Assembly: GCF_007991515.1 (NCBI RefSeq)
Contig: NZ_BJYM01000007.1
Location: 62,001 to 126,000, forward strand
Source: Oceanobacillus sojae
Lineage (GTDB): Bacteria; Bacillota; Bacilli; Bacillales; Amphibacillaceae
DNA: 64,000 nucleotides
Reading direction: 5' to 3'
Part shown: positions 49,621 through 59,615 of the stretch, piece by piece
How the letters are laid out: each line of letters begins with the position of its first letter
How positions within the stretch are numbered: position 1 is the stretch's first letter
Made by a program: the position numbers and the translations under genes
The notes under the pieces: model-generated
Databases searched by the model: none
The model's input: the letters and a program-made list of their open reading frames with translations, nothing else
What the model was told of the DNA's origin: nothing

Positions 49621-51326
49621 AGAAATTAAAAGATAATTTTAACGGTCTTGGGATATTAAAAATACTTGTCTATGCTTTCTTTCTATTATTCTTAATTATT
49701 CCTTTACTATCTATCTTCCTGGTGAGTTTTACGAATGAGCCTATCAATATATTTGGTTCATTAATAAGCGTGGACACGCTGCAAACGACCATCAATCAGT
49801 TTAAAAATGCTACTTTAGATAACTTTACTGCTATTTTTCAAAATACAACTTATTTTACTTCCTTGAAGAATAGTTTGTATTTGGCAATAACGGTATCACT
49901 CGTGGTTATGTTAATTTGTATTCCGATTGCTTATGGGATTGCAAGAACGAAGATGCCTTTTAAGAAAACAATCAGCGCATTATGCACCATCCCATTAGTT
50001 GTACCGACTTTTATTTCTGGATATTCTTTTATCATTATGTTCGGAAGATCCGGATGGGTTACACAAATCTATCAGTATTTGGGCGGAGAAGGGCTTTTTA
50101 TTGATCCATATTCGATGACAGGTATAGCAATTGTACAAATATTTTTCTTTTTCCCTTATGCATTATGGCCAATGGTTGCCGCATTTAAAGTAAGTGATAT
50201 ATCTCTTGAGGAAGCATCCAGAAATATGGGAGCAAAGAGCTGGCTTACTTTTTCAACGGTAACTATGCCTCTGGTAATACCAGGAATGCTTTCTACAGCA
50301 CTGGTTATCTTTGCGGTCAGCTTTTCTGATTTTGGAACACCGATTATTCTGGCGCCAAGTGATTTAAACCTGATTGTTGTAGAAGCATACAGAGAAATTT
50401 CCGGATTCTTTAACTGGGGAGGTGCCGCAATCTTGACTGTTGTCATGATTGCTATTGCGGGACTTGCTTACTGGCTGCAAAACTATTTCACTAAAAATAT
50501 GAATTACGGTTCTGTATCTGGAAAACCAAAACAAGTCAAACTCAGCGATAATAAAATGCTGACTGTTCCTTTGTTCGTATTTTCAGCTTTCGTTATTATC
50601 GTTCCACTATTATCCGTACTTACTGTATTTTTACAGTCGATTGCAACTACTTGGGGAAAGGATCTTCTGCCAAGCGGTTACACGTTATCTCATTACCAGA
50701 CTATTTTCACATCCTCCCTTGGGAACATTCAAAACAGTATTGTGCTGGCGCTGGGGGCTCTGGTAATAAGTGTTGTCGTATCAGCGGCAGTAGCTTACTT
50801 TGTTGTAAGACATAAATCAACAGCGCTTGATTTTGTAACGACAGTACCGTTGATTGTTCCAGGAATTGCTGTTGGTATTGCGTTGATTCAGACATTTAAT
50901 ACAGCACCTTTACAGCTTACAGGAACAGCATTTATTTTAATTGTCGCGTATGCAATGCGAAGATTGCCATATATGGTCCGGTCTACGATGAGTACGATGA
51001 AATCCATTAAAGCTGATATTGAGGAAGCAGCCATAAATCTAGGTGCCTCTACCTTCACCGCTTTATTGACAGTTGTTGGACCATTGATGCTTCCTGGTAT
51101 CGCGGCAGGATCGATATTAGTTTTTGTAACTGTTATTAAAGAGACAAGTATATCAATTCTGATGGCGCCGGCAAGCTGGGCCCCAATGAGTCTGGCAATC
51201 TTTCAAAATGTAATGCGGGCAGAATACTATTCCGCGGCAGCGATGTCAATTGTTCTTGTTGTCATAGTAGTTATATTCCAGCTGATTGCAGAAAAACTTA
51301 CAAATAGAAGTGAGAAAAAGAGTTAA
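49617..51326 (+). CDS. ABC transporter permease, fused double-domain
   Basis: The 569-residue protein has about 12 membrane helices and two BPD_transp domains. Each has an EAA loop for the ATPase: EASRNMGAKSWLTFSTVTMP and EEAAINLGASTFTALLTVV. The fused architecture is that of FbpB/AfuB/PhnV-type importers. It completes the binding protein-ATPase-permease operon. Confidence 0.93.
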   Translation: MKKLKDNFNGLGILKILVYAFFLLFLIIPLLSIFLVSFTNEPINIFGSLISVDTLQTTINQFKNATLDNFTAIFQNTTYFTSLKNSLYLAITVSLVVMLICIPIAYGIARTKMPFKKTISALCTIPLVVPTFISGYSFIIMFGRSGWVTQIYQYLGGEGLFIDPYSMTGIAIVQIFFFFPYALWPMVAAFKVSDISLEEASRNMGAKSWLTFSTVTMPLVIPGMLSTALVIFAVSFSDFGTPIILAPSDLNLIVVEAYREISGFFNWGGAAILTVVMIAIAGLAYWLQNYFTKNMNYGSVSGKPKQVKLSDNKMLTVPLFVFSAFVIIVPLLSVLTVFLQSIATTWGKDLLPSGYTLSHYQTIFTSSLGNIQNSIVLALGALVISVVVSAAVAYFVVRHKSTALDFVTTVPLIVPGIAVGIALIQTFNTAPLQLTGTAFILIVAYAMRRLPYMVRSTMSTMKSIKADIEEAAINLGASTFTALLTVVGPLMLPGIAAGSILVFVTVIKETSISILMAPASWAPMSLAIFQNVMRAEYYSAAAMSIVLVVIVVIFQLIAEKLTNRSEKKS

Positions 51327-51341
51327 GTTTTAAATGCTTTG

Positions 51342-51375
51342 TCCGGGGTTTTAATCTTTAGAAATAAACCCCGGA
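51342..51375 (+). terminator. terminator of the ABC operon
   Basis: TCCGGGGTTT pairs with AAACCCCGGA, followed by TAAAAAAT; the T-run is weak on the plus strand. Confidence 0.7.
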
Positions 51376-51655
51376 TAAAAAATATAGCAGACTCTTAAAA
51401 GCTATTTATAGCTTGCCAAGTGTCAATTTTTATAAAGAAAAGGCATTATACAATTTTTATTTTACTGAATATTCAGTTATATAGTTGTTTATGAGTCAGA
51501 GAGAATAATAGACATATACAGGTTGTGAAAGCCCTCTCTCTTCATAAAAAGATAATAAGAGCTTGTTCCTGAAGTTCTTATTGCCTGAAACTTTACAGAT
51601 TGGCGATGGTAATAAATACACCAAGCAATTATAAAACAACAAGGAGGACAACAGG
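51376..51655. other. gap upstream of the HAD phosphatase gene
   Basis: About 280 AT-rich bases with no supported ORF. An imperfect hairpin AATAAGAGCTT / AAGTTCTTATT (about 51553-51582) has no T-run. A promoter for the next gene is not obvious. Confidence 0.35.
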
Positions 51656-52450
51656 GTGAAACGGGGATACATTTTTGATTTAGACGGTACGATTTATTTA
51701 GAAGAGAAAATTATTGAAGGGGCAAGCGAGACGATTAAGGCTTTACGTGAAAGAGGAGATGAAGTTGTTTTTCTGACAAATAAGTCGATTGAAACAACAG
51801 AGACCTATGTAAACAAATTAAATAAACTTGGAGTTGAAGTAACAAATGAAAATGTCATTAATTCTAATATACTGACAGCCAGATATTTAAAATCTCAATT
51901 ACAGCAAACAGAAAAGGTCATGGTTATCGGAGAACAGCCACTAATTAATGAAATAAAAAAACAGGGTATTGAGGTATCTGATAAACCGGAAGAAGTAAAA
52001 TATGTTGTGCTGGGCTGGGATAGAAAATTCAGTTATGATAAATTAAATCGTGCTTTTCAGGCATGGAGGAATGGGGCAGTCGTGGTAGCTACTAATCCGG
52101 ATCGCACTTGTCCAATGCGCGGAGGCCAGATACCAGATTGCGGGGCAATGATTGGAGCAATGGAAGGAGCAACCGGAGAAAAAATAGAAATTATACTTGG
52201 CAAGCCTTCTTTATTAGCAGCTAAATTTATTGTAGAAGATATTTTAAAACTTCCGTCAGAAAGATGTTTTATGGTAGGGGATAGATTGGAAACAGATGTG
52301 AAAATGGGAAATGATTATGGTATGAATTCTATTTTGGTTTTGACAGGTATAACAGATAAATGCATGGTGGAAACGACACCTTATAAGCCTCATTACACAT
52401 TAAACAGTGTGAAGGATATCTTAAACATGAAAACAGATGCAGTTGTCTGA
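51656..52450 (+). CDS. HAD-IIA phosphatase (NagD/AraL-like)
   Basis: The 264-residue protein has HAD motif I FDLDGTIYL, motif II FLTNKS, the Lys of motif III in GKPS and motif IV VGDRLETDV. A type IIA cap lies between II and III. GTG start behind AAGGAGG. It dephosphorylates small phosphorylated metabolites. After the importer it may act on the imported substrate, for example a sugar or glycerol phosphate; that link is inferred. Confidence 0.9.
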   Translation: MKRGYIFDLDGTIYLEEKIIEGASETIKALRERGDEVVFLTNKSIETTETYVNKLNKLGVEVTNENVINSNILTARYLKSQLQQTEKVMVIGEQPLINEIKKQGIEVSDKPEEVKYVVLGWDRKFSYDKLNRAFQAWRNGAVVVATNPDRTCPMRGGQIPDCGAMIGAMEGATGEKIEIILGKPSLLAAKFIVEDILKLPSERCFMVGDRLETDVKMGNDYGMNSILVLTGITDKCMVETTPYKPHYTLNSVKDILNMKTDAVV

Positions 52451-52460
52451 TTAAAGCAAA

Positions 52461-52513
52461 AAAAAGCATATCTACTAAGGTTAACTACTTACCTGTAAAT
52501 AGATATGCTTTTT
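52461..52513. terminator. bidirectional terminator
   Basis: AAAAAGCATATCTA pairs with TAGATATGCTTTTT, serving the HAD gene (plus) and aroK (minus), which converge here. Confidence 0.88.
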
Positions 52514-52526
52514 CTTGATTTTCCAA

Positions 52527-53069
52527 TCAAGCATAAAGCTCCCAGGCTAATTTTAAAGAATCTACGATATAATCAGCTACTTCTTCTACTTCCTGGTCAT
52601 CTGTTAATACACGTGAATGATGCTGCTCATAAATTGGCTGCCGATCATCAAAAAGCTGTTTAATTTCATCCATATTTTTTCCTTGCAAAACAGGGCGGCT
52701 GTCTATCAGTAACCCAATCCGGTCCTTCCATTTGTCCCAGGTTAAGTCGAGGAAGAAAATAGTAGTGGTTGCAAGACAGATATCCTGAATTTCTTTTTGT
52801 AGAAATGCCCCGCCGCCTAAGGAAATTACCTTTAATTTTTTATGGCACATTTCAGAAATGATCTCTTTTTCATGCTGGCGAAAGACAGCTTCCCCATACT
52901 TAGCAAAAATATCTTTTGGAGGCATCTGGAATCTGCGTTCAATTACTTCATCAATATCGATAAAGTCACGATATAACTTTTGAGCAACCGCCTGACCAAT
53001 CGTTGTTTTTCCAACCCCCATAAAACCGATTAATACAATACTTTGTTCTTTTAACGGTATTTTATTCAT
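52527..53069 (-). CDS. aroK: shikimate kinase
   Basis: The 180-residue protein has P-loop GFMGVGKTT, the substrate-binding Asp in FIDIDEVIE, SLGGGAF and a lid region around IDSRPVLQ. It phosphorylates shikimate in aromatic amino acid synthesis. Length is normal for Bacillus AroK. It stands alone, facing the HAD gene. Confidence 0.9.
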   Translation of the reverse strand: MNKIPLKEQSIVLIGFMGVGKTTIGQAVAQKLYRDFIDIDEVIERRFQMPPKDIFAKYGEAVFRQHEKEIISEMCHKKLKVISLGGGAFLQKEIQDICLATTTIFFLDLTWDKWKDRIGLLIDSRPVLQGKNMDEIKQLFDDRQPIYEQHHSRVLTDDQEVEEVADYIVDSLKLAWELYA

Positions 53070-53105
53070 TTTTATTTCCTCCCGTACCCTGTGTATATAT
53101 AAGCA

Positions 53106-53495
53106 TTATTGCTGATAGATTGCTGCTCTTGCTAATTGATCTGCTTTGCTGTTTTCTTTTTCAGGTATCCATTTAATAAATAAAAAAGGAAATTCTGCTG
53201 CTTCAGACTGGATAACTTCAAGTAAAGGAAGAAATTGTTTGTTCTTTGTTCGGCCTTTATCAATTACTTCTGCTGCTACTTTAGAGTCTGTCCGGAAAGA
53301 TAGGATTTCTCCAGGAAAATTTGCTTTGCAGATTTTTAATGCTTCTATAATGGCATGAAATTCAGCTTCATGATTTGGCATATAAGGTAAAGGAACTGCA
53401 TATTCCAGTTTCTTTTCTCCTGACTTTATATAAATACCGGCGCCGCTTTTTTCAGTGTTCACGTTTGTGGCTCCATCGGTATACACTTGAATCAA
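53106..53495 (-). CDS. RNase HI-like protein (YpeP type)
   Basis: The 129-residue protein has the RNase H fold with acidic residues in VYTDGAT, NHEAEFHAI, RTDSKV and SKADQLAR. TTG start behind GAGGTGAT. Bacillus YpeP/YpdQ proteins of this type are short and their in vivo RNase activity is uncertain. Confidence 0.85.
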   Translation of the reverse strand: MIQVYTDGATNVNTEKSGAGIYIKSGEKKLEYAVPLPYMPNHEAEFHAIIEALKICKANFPGEILSFRTDSKVAAEVIDKGRTKNKQFLPLLEVIQSEAAEFPFLFIKWIPEKENSKADQLARAAIYQQ

Positions 53496-53596
53496 AGCAT
53501 ATCACCTCATTTAAGCTTCCATTTCTACGTACATAGTATAACGAATTTTAGATCAGAAAGGAATACATGTCAGCTCTGTCTGTTTATAAAACTGTT

Positions 53597-54124
53597 TTAC
53601 TCATCTTCATCATCGTCATGTCCTTGGTGCTCACCATGCTCATCTCCATCATCGCCATGTTCATGATGCTCGTGGTCCATTTCGTCATGGGCATCTTCTT
53701 CAGATGGTTCTGCATCGCCGGCAATAACCGTTTCTAAAGGCATGATATGCATTTCTCTTGCTGTTGTATGTGCATACATTTCATAGACAGCTTCCTCTTC
53801 AAAGGTAAAGCTTGCAGTATATGTACCGTTCTCCTGATGGACTCCCTCTAATTTAACACTGTCATCAGCATGGCCTTGTGTCCATACCTCAAATAAAACC
53901 TCATGTGCATCTTCAACAGGCTCATCCTCAAAGCTGACATGCGCTGTTAAATCAATTGTTTCCCCAACTTCAACATGCTCTGGAACATCAAAATCTACTT
54001 CCAGGACAGATAATTCCTGTGAATCCGTATCATTGTCCTTTTCTGCTGTATCCGCTTCATTATTGGAGCAGGCAACTAATACAGTTATAAGAGCAATCAG
54101 GATAAAGAATATTTTTTTCTTCAT
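53597..54124 (-). CDS. YtkA/FixH-like lipoprotein with His/Asp-rich tail
   Basis: The 175-residue protein has a lipobox (VLVAC), a single YtkA-like beta-sandwich domain (about 42-135: FDVPEHVEVGETIDLTAHVS) and a C-terminal tail of His, Asp, Glu and Gly. The tail likely binds metal ions such as copper or zinc at the membrane surface. AAAGGAG precedes the ATG. Confidence 0.85.
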   Translation of the reverse strand: MKKKIFFILIALITVLVACSNNEADTAEKDNDTDSQELSVLEVDFDVPEHVEVGETIDLTAHVSFEDEPVEDAHEVLFEVWTQGHADDSVKLEGVHQENGTYTASFTFEEEAVYEMYAHTTAREMHIMPLETVIAGDAEPSEEDAHDEMDHEHHEHGDDGDEHGEHQGHDDDEDE

Positions 54125-54272
54125 TTATATAGCTCCTTTCTTCAACTTTTTTTAGTATAATCAACACCTAGTATAGCATGACTAATGAGTCGTTTGATTG
54201 AATAAATTATGACATATTTTATTTTCCTTCCTACAGTAACTCTACTATAATAAGGGAAAGGGAGGAATACAT

Positions 54273-55157
54273 ATGAAATTAGTAGCTTATCGGAAAGAAC
54301 AAGGTGAAAAATATCGTACAGGTGTTTTAACAGATTCGGAATCAATTGCAGACGTGGAAACGTTGTCCAAGCAAGCTGGTAAAGAAAAGCTTCCGGCTGA
54401 CCCGGTTGATTTTTATGCGCGTGCGGCAGAGCATGTGGAAGAGCTGCAGAAAATTTTAAATGAAGAAGCAGAGCATGAAACTATTTCACTTCAGGATGTT
54501 CATCTGGGAATGCCGCTTGGAAAAGCAAAAAAAGTGATTTGTGTCGGTAAGAATTATCAGGAGCATGTTCATGAAATGAAATCGGATATTCCTGATTTCC
54601 CGGTTCTATTTGCTAAATTTGATAATGCTATTATTGGCCCGGAGGATGATATTCATTATCCATCAATTACTGAAAAATTAGATTATGAAGTTGAATTAAC
54701 ACTGGTTATTGGAAAAACAGCTTCAAAGGTTAAAAAAGAAGATGCTTTTGATTATATTGCCGGATACACACTTGCAAATGATACATCTGCGCGTGATTTA
54801 CAAAAAAGGACACCACAATGGCTGCAAGGAAAAACACTTGATCATACTACACCTGTAGGTCCGTGGGTTGTGACGAAGGACGAGATAGACAATCCTCACG
54901 CATTAAATGTCCGTTCCTTTGTTAATGGGGAGGAACGTCAATCATCAAATACAGAGCACCTTATATTTGATATCCCCTTTTTAATAAACTTTATTTCAGA
55001 AATTATGACACTTGAACCGGGAGATATTATTTTAACAGGAACTCCACACGGTGTCGGTTTAGCTATGGAGCCGTCCGGACTGCTTCAGGGAGGGGACCAT
55101 GTGAAATTAGAGATAGAAGGAATAGGTGTTATGGAAAATCAGGTGAAAAAAGTATAA
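54273..55157 (+). CDS. fumarylacetoacetate hydrolase family protein
   Basis: The 294-residue protein has a short N-terminal domain and the FAH catalytic domain (about 85-294). VICVGKNYQEHVHEM, KLDYEVELTLVIGK (metal-binding Glu residues), LANDTSARD and LTGTPHGVG are visible. Relatives are YisK-type acylpyruvases or oxaloacetate decarboxylases. The exact substrate cannot be read from sequence. GGGAGG upstream. Confidence 0.88.
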   Translation: MKLVAYRKEQGEKYRTGVLTDSESIADVETLSKQAGKEKLPADPVDFYARAAEHVEELQKILNEEAEHETISLQDVHLGMPLGKAKKVICVGKNYQEHVHEMKSDIPDFPVLFAKFDNAIIGPEDDIHYPSITEKLDYEVELTLVIGKTASKVKKEDAFDYIAGYTLANDTSARDLQKRTPQWLQGKTLDHTTPVGPWVVTKDEIDNPHALNVRSFVNGEERQSSNTEHLIFDIPFLINFISEIMTLEPGDIILTGTPHGVGLAMEPSGLLQGGDHVKLEIEGIGVMENQVKKV

Positions 55158-55235
55158 TATCATTTTATTAAAAGTCTGGTATTAGAGGTATTTCCTAAAT
55201 ACAATATTTCCTAAGAATCGCACGGAGGTCAAAGC

Positions 55236-56519
55236 ATGCAGCAGAGTTTAGTGTTAAAGCAGGCATTATCCTGGAAAATGAATCAATCACTTCATCAATC
55301 CATTGAGATTCTGCAGCTTTCCGGTATTGAATTATATGATTATGTACAGAAGATTGCTGAAGAAAATCCTTTGATTGAGGATATCCGTCCAATTGATCAA
55401 CAGGTGCTCTCGCAGTTTCACGGTGATTCGAATGCCTTTGAAAATATGAATGCCTCGAAAAAAAATATGTACGAGCAATTAAAAGAAAATGTGTACATGC
55501 TGTCCATTTCAGAGGAAATAATAAAAGAAGCTGTTTTATTTGGCATTGATTCTTTAAATGAGAACGGGTACCTGGATATAACACTGGAGGATTGGGCAGA
55601 GCAGTGCCAATTATCTATGGAAGAAATACAGCAGGCACTTTCTTATCTGCAATCGCTTGATCCGCCTGGAATAGGAGCAAGAAATTTACAAGAGTGTATC
55701 CATTTGCAGCTGAAAGAAATGGACAGTGATTATTGCTTTTTAGAGGATCTTTTTGAAAATAATCTTGTTCTGATTGCAGAGGAAGATATTCAAGGCTTAG
55801 CTGAAATATATGCTATCACGGAAGATGAGGCAGATAGATTAATTACTAATATGAAGCTTTGCCATCCGAATCCGGGTAAATTATTAGAAGATGAAGAGGT
55901 AGAGTATATTATTCCAGAAGCGGTGGTTTTTAAGGAAGATGATGAATGGCGGTTGTCTTTCTTCCACTGGTCAAGCCCGCAAATTCAAATTCGTGAGGAT
56001 ATATTACTGGCTGATATGCCAAAAGATGGAGCAGATTTTTTAAAAGAAAAGAAAAAGGAGTTAGAGATGCTGGATCAGGCCATTCAATACCGCGGGAAAA
56101 CCTTAGAACAGGTTTTGCGTATTATTGTAAATAAACAATTATCTTTTTTTGAAGAAGGTATAACAGCATTGAAACCTTTGACTCTCCAGGAAATTGCAGA
56201 TATTTTGGATCTCCATGTCTCGACCATCAGCCGCACCATCAGTCATAAATATTTACAAACTGATTTCGGTATTCTTCGGGTAAAGTATTTATTGCAGCGT
56301 GAAGCCCGAAAAGGAGAAGGAGTTGCCCGCGTGGTCGTGAAGCAGTATGTACAGGAGATTATAGCTGATGAAGACCAGGCCCGGCCGCTCTCTGACGAAA
56401 AAATTCGCAGGAAACTGGAAGAGCTGTATCAAGTATATGTAGCAAGAAGAACAGTGATGAAATACAGAGAAGAATTGGGTATTCAATCTTCCTCAAAGCG
56501 GAAAAGGAGAACGGACTGA
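55236..56519 (+). CDS. rpoN: RNA polymerase sigma-54 factor
   Basis: The 427-residue protein has the Gln-rich activator-interacting N-terminus (QQSLVLKQALSWKMNQSLHQ), a core-binding region, an HTH (LHVSTISRTISHKY) and the RpoN box ARRTVMKYREELGI near the end. It recognises -24/-12 promoters with enhancer-binding activators (SigL in Bacillus). GGAGGTC precedes the ATG. Confidence 0.96.
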   Translation: MQQSLVLKQALSWKMNQSLHQSIEILQLSGIELYDYVQKIAEENPLIEDIRPIDQQVLSQFHGDSNAFENMNASKKNMYEQLKENVYMLSISEEIIKEAVLFGIDSLNENGYLDITLEDWAEQCQLSMEEIQQALSYLQSLDPPGIGARNLQECIHLQLKEMDSDYCFLEDLFENNLVLIAEEDIQGLAEIYAITEDEADRLITNMKLCHPNPGKLLEDEEVEYIIPEAVVFKEDDEWRLSFFHWSSPQIQIREDILLADMPKDGADFLKEKKKELEMLDQAIQYRGKTLEQVLRIIVNKQLSFFEEGITALKPLTLQEIADILDLHVSTISRTISHKYLQTDFGILRVKYLLQREARKGEGVARVVVKQYVQEIIADEDQARPLSDEKIRRKLEELYQVYVARRTVMKYREELGIQSSSKRKRRTD

Positions 56520-56523
56520 GAAA

Positions 56524-56751
56524 ATGATTCAATTCTATACTAAGAATAATTGCCCTTTATGTGACGAAGCAAAAGCATTATTAGATATGCTGAATACGAA
56601 TAATATTCTAATAGAAGAAATAGATATTTATCAATCGGAGGTTTTATTAGAAAAGTATCAATTAATGATTCCTGTGATAGTATACAAAGAAAAAGAAGTA
56701 TACGGAAATGAAATAAATATAGAAAATATCAGCAGACTGCTGTCTGAATAA
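56524..56751 (+). CDS. glutaredoxin family protein
   Basis: The 75-residue thioredoxin-fold protein has the redox motif CPLC (residues 10-13). It starts 4 bp after the rpoN stop without its own strong Shine-Dalgarno, so it is probably translated by coupling. Often found next to cggR in Bacillaceae. Confidence 0.85.
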   Translation: MIQFYTKNNCPLCDEAKALLDMLNTNNILIEEIDIYQSEVLLEKYQLMIPVIVYKEKEVYGNEINIENISRLLSE

Positions 56752-56793
56752 GAAAGAGATTCTCCAAAAGTTGATTTTTGGAGAATCTCTTTC
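56752..56793. terminator. terminator after the glutaredoxin gene
   Basis: GAAAGAGATTCTCCAAAA pairs perfectly (18 bp) with TTTTGGAGAATCTCTTTC. Confidence 0.85.
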
Positions 56794-56837
56794 TATATTG
56801 CATAAAAAAACAGTTTTAAATAAGTTTCTGTGTTTAA

Positions 56838-56862
56838 CTTCACATGCAATGGGAATAGATAA
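56838..56862 (+). promoter_or_regulatory. possible sigma-B-like promoter
   Basis: GTTTAA, 13 bp, GGGAAT resembles a general-stress promoter. No clear gene of its own follows before cggR, so it may be chance or give a longer cggR transcript. Confidence 0.25.
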
Positions 56863-56970
56863 AGTGTATGCATTTTAATGAAGAAATTAGGGGGTATAAA
56901 ATGCTTCTTACTTTTGTATAAAATAGCAGCTGTTTTAAGACTTTTTCTTTGCTTTTGATAGGATGTATGT

Positions 56971-57025
56971 TATAATACAATTGATTCGGGACGTAGAACT
57001 ACCACCTGGGACGCTTTTAATCCCG
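56971..57025 (+). promoter_or_regulatory. cggR-gapA promoter and CggR operator
   Basis: TATAAT (56971-56976) lies upstream of CGGGACG (56987) and TGGGACG (57007), then TCCCG (57021-57025). These resemble the direct CGGGAC repeats bound by CggR tetramers. CggR would block transcription until fructose-1,6-bisphosphate binds. Confidence 0.7.
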
Positions 57026-57045
57026 AACAGAGGAGAATGGTTAAA

Positions 57046-58065
57046 ATGGATTCCATCATGGCCCTACAGAGAAAAATCGTACCTGAATTGGTTAGTTTGA
57101 TGCAGGAAAGGTATACGTTATTACAGCATGTACATTTGCATCAGCCAATTGGCAGACGAGCATTAGCGGAAAGTACAAATTTAACAGAGCGGCATGTTCG
57201 CGGGGAGATTGATTTTCTTCATGGACAAGGGTTAGTCGAGGTTACTTCGAAGGGTATGTTTATTACCAATGAGGGAAAAGTAGTCCTGGATCAGTTAGCC
57301 GCTTTAATTGGAGATTTGTCCCGGTTAGATAATCTGGAGGATCAGTTAAAACGTACTTTATCCGTTGATAATGTGATTGTAGTTCCTGGTGATAGTGATC
57401 ATAATCCTCAAATAAAAGCGGAGATGGGGAAAGCAAGTGTTGCCTATCTGCAATCTGTCTTACAAAAAAACAATACAGTTGCTGTGACAGGCGGAAGCAC
57501 TATCGCTGCAGTAGCCGATGCAATGAAACCATTGCCTGAAGGAACAGATGTATTATTTGTCCCTGCAAGAGGCGGTATTGGTGAAAAGGTTGAGAATCAG
57601 GCATCGCGTATTGTTTCAGAAATGGCCAGAAGATCAAATAGTCAATATAGAATGCTTTATGTACCAGATCCGATTAGTGATTCCACATACGAACTGATTA
57701 TTCAGGAACCCCATGTGATTGATGCATTAGCTGTTATTAAAGCTTCTAACATTGTTTTACATGGAATTGGAGATGCATTGCGTATGGCGGAACGAAGGAA
57801 GTCTTCCCAGAAAGTATTGGATTTATTAAAGTCGGAAAATGCAGTTTCAGAAGCCTTTGGTTATTACTTTAATGTCGATGGCGATATTGTTTATAAAGTA
57901 AAAACAGTAGGATTGCAGCTGGAGGATATGGATAAGTCAAAGCATATTATTACAGTTGCTGGAGGGGCATCGAAGGGAAATGCAATTAACTCTTACTTTA
58001 AACAGGGGAAGAGCAATATGTTAATCACCGATCAAGGTGCTGCAGAAAAGATATTAAGAGGATAA
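57046..58065 (+). CDS. cggR: central glycolytic genes regulator CggR
   Basis: The 339-residue SorC-family repressor has an N-terminal HTH (IGRRALAESTNLTERHVRGE) and a sugar-phosphate-binding domain with VTGGSTIAAVADAM and PARGGIGEKV. It controls itself and gapA, and probably the following glycolytic genes, in response to fructose-1,6-bisphosphate. ATG 57046 is preferred; ATG 57037 abuts AGGAGA. Confidence 0.95.
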   Translation: MDSIMALQRKIVPELVSLMQERYTLLQHVHLHQPIGRRALAESTNLTERHVRGEIDFLHGQGLVEVTSKGMFITNEGKVVLDQLAALIGDLSRLDNLEDQLKRTLSVDNVIVVPGDSDHNPQIKAEMGKASVAYLQSVLQKNNTVAVTGGSTIAAVADAMKPLPEGTDVLFVPARGGIGEKVENQASRIVSEMARRSNSQYRMLYVPDPISDSTYELIIQEPHVIDALAVIKASNIVLHGIGDALRMAERRKSSQKVLDLLKSENAVSEAFGYYFNVDGDIVYKVKTVGLQLEDMDKSKHIITVAGGASKGNAINSYFKQGKSNMLITDQGAAEKILRG

Positions 58066-58102
58066 CCTCTTTATATAAATAAAAATTTCAAGATATTCTT
58101 AG

Positions 58103-59122
<1,020 letters not shown>

Positions 59123-59172
59123 GATAATAAACGACGTTCGTTGTAAGGTAAGCCTCTCCGAACGGTATAAGT

Positions 59173-59210
59173 AGAGGAGGGAGCAGTTTTCCTCCTCTAT
59201 TTTCTTTTTA
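59173..59210 (+). terminator. gapA terminator
   Basis: AGAGGAGG pairs with CCTCCTCT across a 10-nt loop, followed by ATTTTCTTTTT. Confidence 0.85.
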
Positions 59211-59215
59211 TAGGA

Positions 59216-59531
59216 TGTTCAAAAAGCCCGTTAAAAATGACGCATCGGGAAAAGGATCTTCTACTAAAAGCGCCCACGTCGTGTGGGCAACGTAGAAGTC
59301 ACCGCATCCTGCGGAAGTTCGTTAGCTTGTTTCTGCGTTGGGGCTGCGATTACTCGCCCCATTAAAAGAGTTGCTCATGTATTTAAAAACATATATTCCA
59401 CTACTCGAAGCTGCGCCCACAGGACGTGTTAGTGCCGGCGTTGCAACAAATGTCTTCGATGGGGTGAGTAATCGCAACCCCAGGACGTTGCGATTTTAGC
59501 CGACCCGGCCTTTTAACGGACTTTTTGAACA
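59216..59531. mobile_element. 316-bp MITE-like inverted-repeat element A
   Basis: The 21-bp ends TGTTCAAAAAGCCCGTTAAA(A) and the reverse complement of 59511-59531 differ at one base. An inner inverted repeat (59339-59360 with 59461-59481) and a CTTCTAC/GTAGAAG hairpin make the whole element foldable. It has no ORF. It lies directly after the gapA terminator. A related copy in opposite orientation is at 63129-63371. Confidence 0.7.
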
Positions 59532-59569
59532 CTTATTTTCACTAGAATTAGTAGTAAAGCAAGATAAAA

Positions 59570-59578
59570 TGGTATAAT
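59570..59578 (+). promoter_or_regulatory. extended -10 promoter of pgk
   Basis: TGGTATAAT (59570-59578) without a good -35. It lies just downstream of the inverted-repeat element, so pgk may be transcribed separately from gapA. Confidence 0.5.
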
Positions 59579-59615
59579 AACGAGAGTTACATATACCTAA
59601 TTAGGAGGGATTCCG

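Noticed and set aside
56894-56932. Very short ORF (ATGCTTCTTACT...) after AGGGGG upstream of cggR
   Set aside because: Only about six codons, with no attenuator structure after it; not enough to call a leader peptide.
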